The notes beneath the pieces are model-generated. The model was not told where the DNA came from. It did not search any database and saw only the letters and a list, made by a program, of their open reading frames with translations. Source: an uncultured Bilophila sp. (GTDB lineage Bacteria; Desulfobacterota; Desulfovibrionia; Desulfovibrionales; Desulfovibrionaceae). From it: a stretch of 31,034 nt of DNA. The stretch is taken from the NCBI GenBank assembly GCA_910585945.1, contig CAJUHZ010000028.1:1-31034 (forward strand). The letters run 5' to 3'. Below, one piece after another: positions 30,919 through 31,034 of this stretch. The translations under genes were made by a program, and so were the position numbers. Every line of letters begins with the position of its first letter. Within the stretch, counting starts at the first letter, position 1.

Positions 30919-31034
30919 ATGATGCCCGCGAAAGCCGGCTTTTTCCGGCCGGCAAGGGCAAACATTGGACAAGGCTGCATTGAACATGCAGTCAATGTCG
31001 GCCCTGCAATGCCGCCGGACGCAAGACGGCTTTG
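30919..31034 (-). repeat. R1 dispersed repeat, partial copy cut by window end (locus f)
   Basis: It contains the core GCGAAAGCCGG-CTTTTT-CCGGCCGGC, then AAGGGCAAACATTGG, AATGTCGGCCCTGCAATGCC and GCCGGACGCAAGACGG. Read on the minus strand, this follows the interior of the full element at 27529-27692 in order. The end that would hold the GGGTCAG repeat lies past the window. Confidence 0.6.

Noticed and set aside
1..31034. CRISPR array or insertion sequence
   Set aside because: No regularly spaced direct repeats with unique spacers and no transposase gene are visible. R1, R2 and R3 are scattered non-coding repeats.

Overview
The window looks like chromosome of a GC-rich, motile, anaerobic bacterium of the Desulfovibrionaceae type (Desulfobacterota). 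This is an inference from gene content: a uptake [NiFe] hydrogenase operon, a selenocysteine formate dehydrogenase, an EFR1-type flavodoxin/ferredoxin, a fused sulfhydrogenase beta/gamma-like flavoprotein, and DUF1640/CCDC90 coiled-coil proteins. No rRNA gene is present to settle the taxonomy.

Layout. 1-1356 (-): a flagellin, cut by the window start, behind a good sigma-28 promoter. 1357-2126: non-coding, with tandem palindromes. 2127-3882 (-): a family-4 glycosyltransferase followed by a small Cys-motif protein. 4396-7194 (-): asd, a class IV aminotransferase and a Crp/Fnr regulator. 7632-10660: tRNA-Arg, then three paralogous DUF1640 coiled-coil genes (one frameshifted) with an EFR1 gene. 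10867-13775: tRNA-Ser, a conserved protein of unknown function, rsmE. 13735-15813 (-): an iron-sulfur/FAD/NAD/[2Fe-2S] fusion protein. 15963-18564 (+): a MerR-type promoter driving a P1B metal-exporting ATPase. 18688-21465 (-): a GNAT acetyltransferase and the selenoprotein fdhF. 21754-26144 (+): a LysE exporter, a small unknown protein, an Asp/Glu racemase, a UDP-sugar dehydrogenase and a proline-rich exported protein. 26118-30751 (-): hyaABCD, an E. coli Hyd-1-like hydrogenase.

How the genes fit together. HyaA/HyaB oxidise H2 in the periplasm and pass electrons through the HyaA membrane anchor to cytochrome HyaC; HyaD trims HyaB. The small subunit has both supernumerary cysteines that mark oxygen-tolerant group 1d enzymes. 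FdhF is cytoplasmic and lacks an adjacent electron partner, and the fused flavoprotein at 13735-15813 lacks an adjacent catalytic partner.

The most unexpected signals are not classical genes. They are (1) a dispersed inverted-repeat element (called R1 here, consensus end AGGGTCAGnCCTCATGAAAA) at six places, always at gene borders and once inside the hydrogenase operon; (2) two further hairpin repeat families (R2, R3), one of which appears to be inserted in a 5' leader; and (3) three DUF1640 paralogs whose coiled-coil stalks differ by exactly one heptad each (34, 27 and 20 residues).
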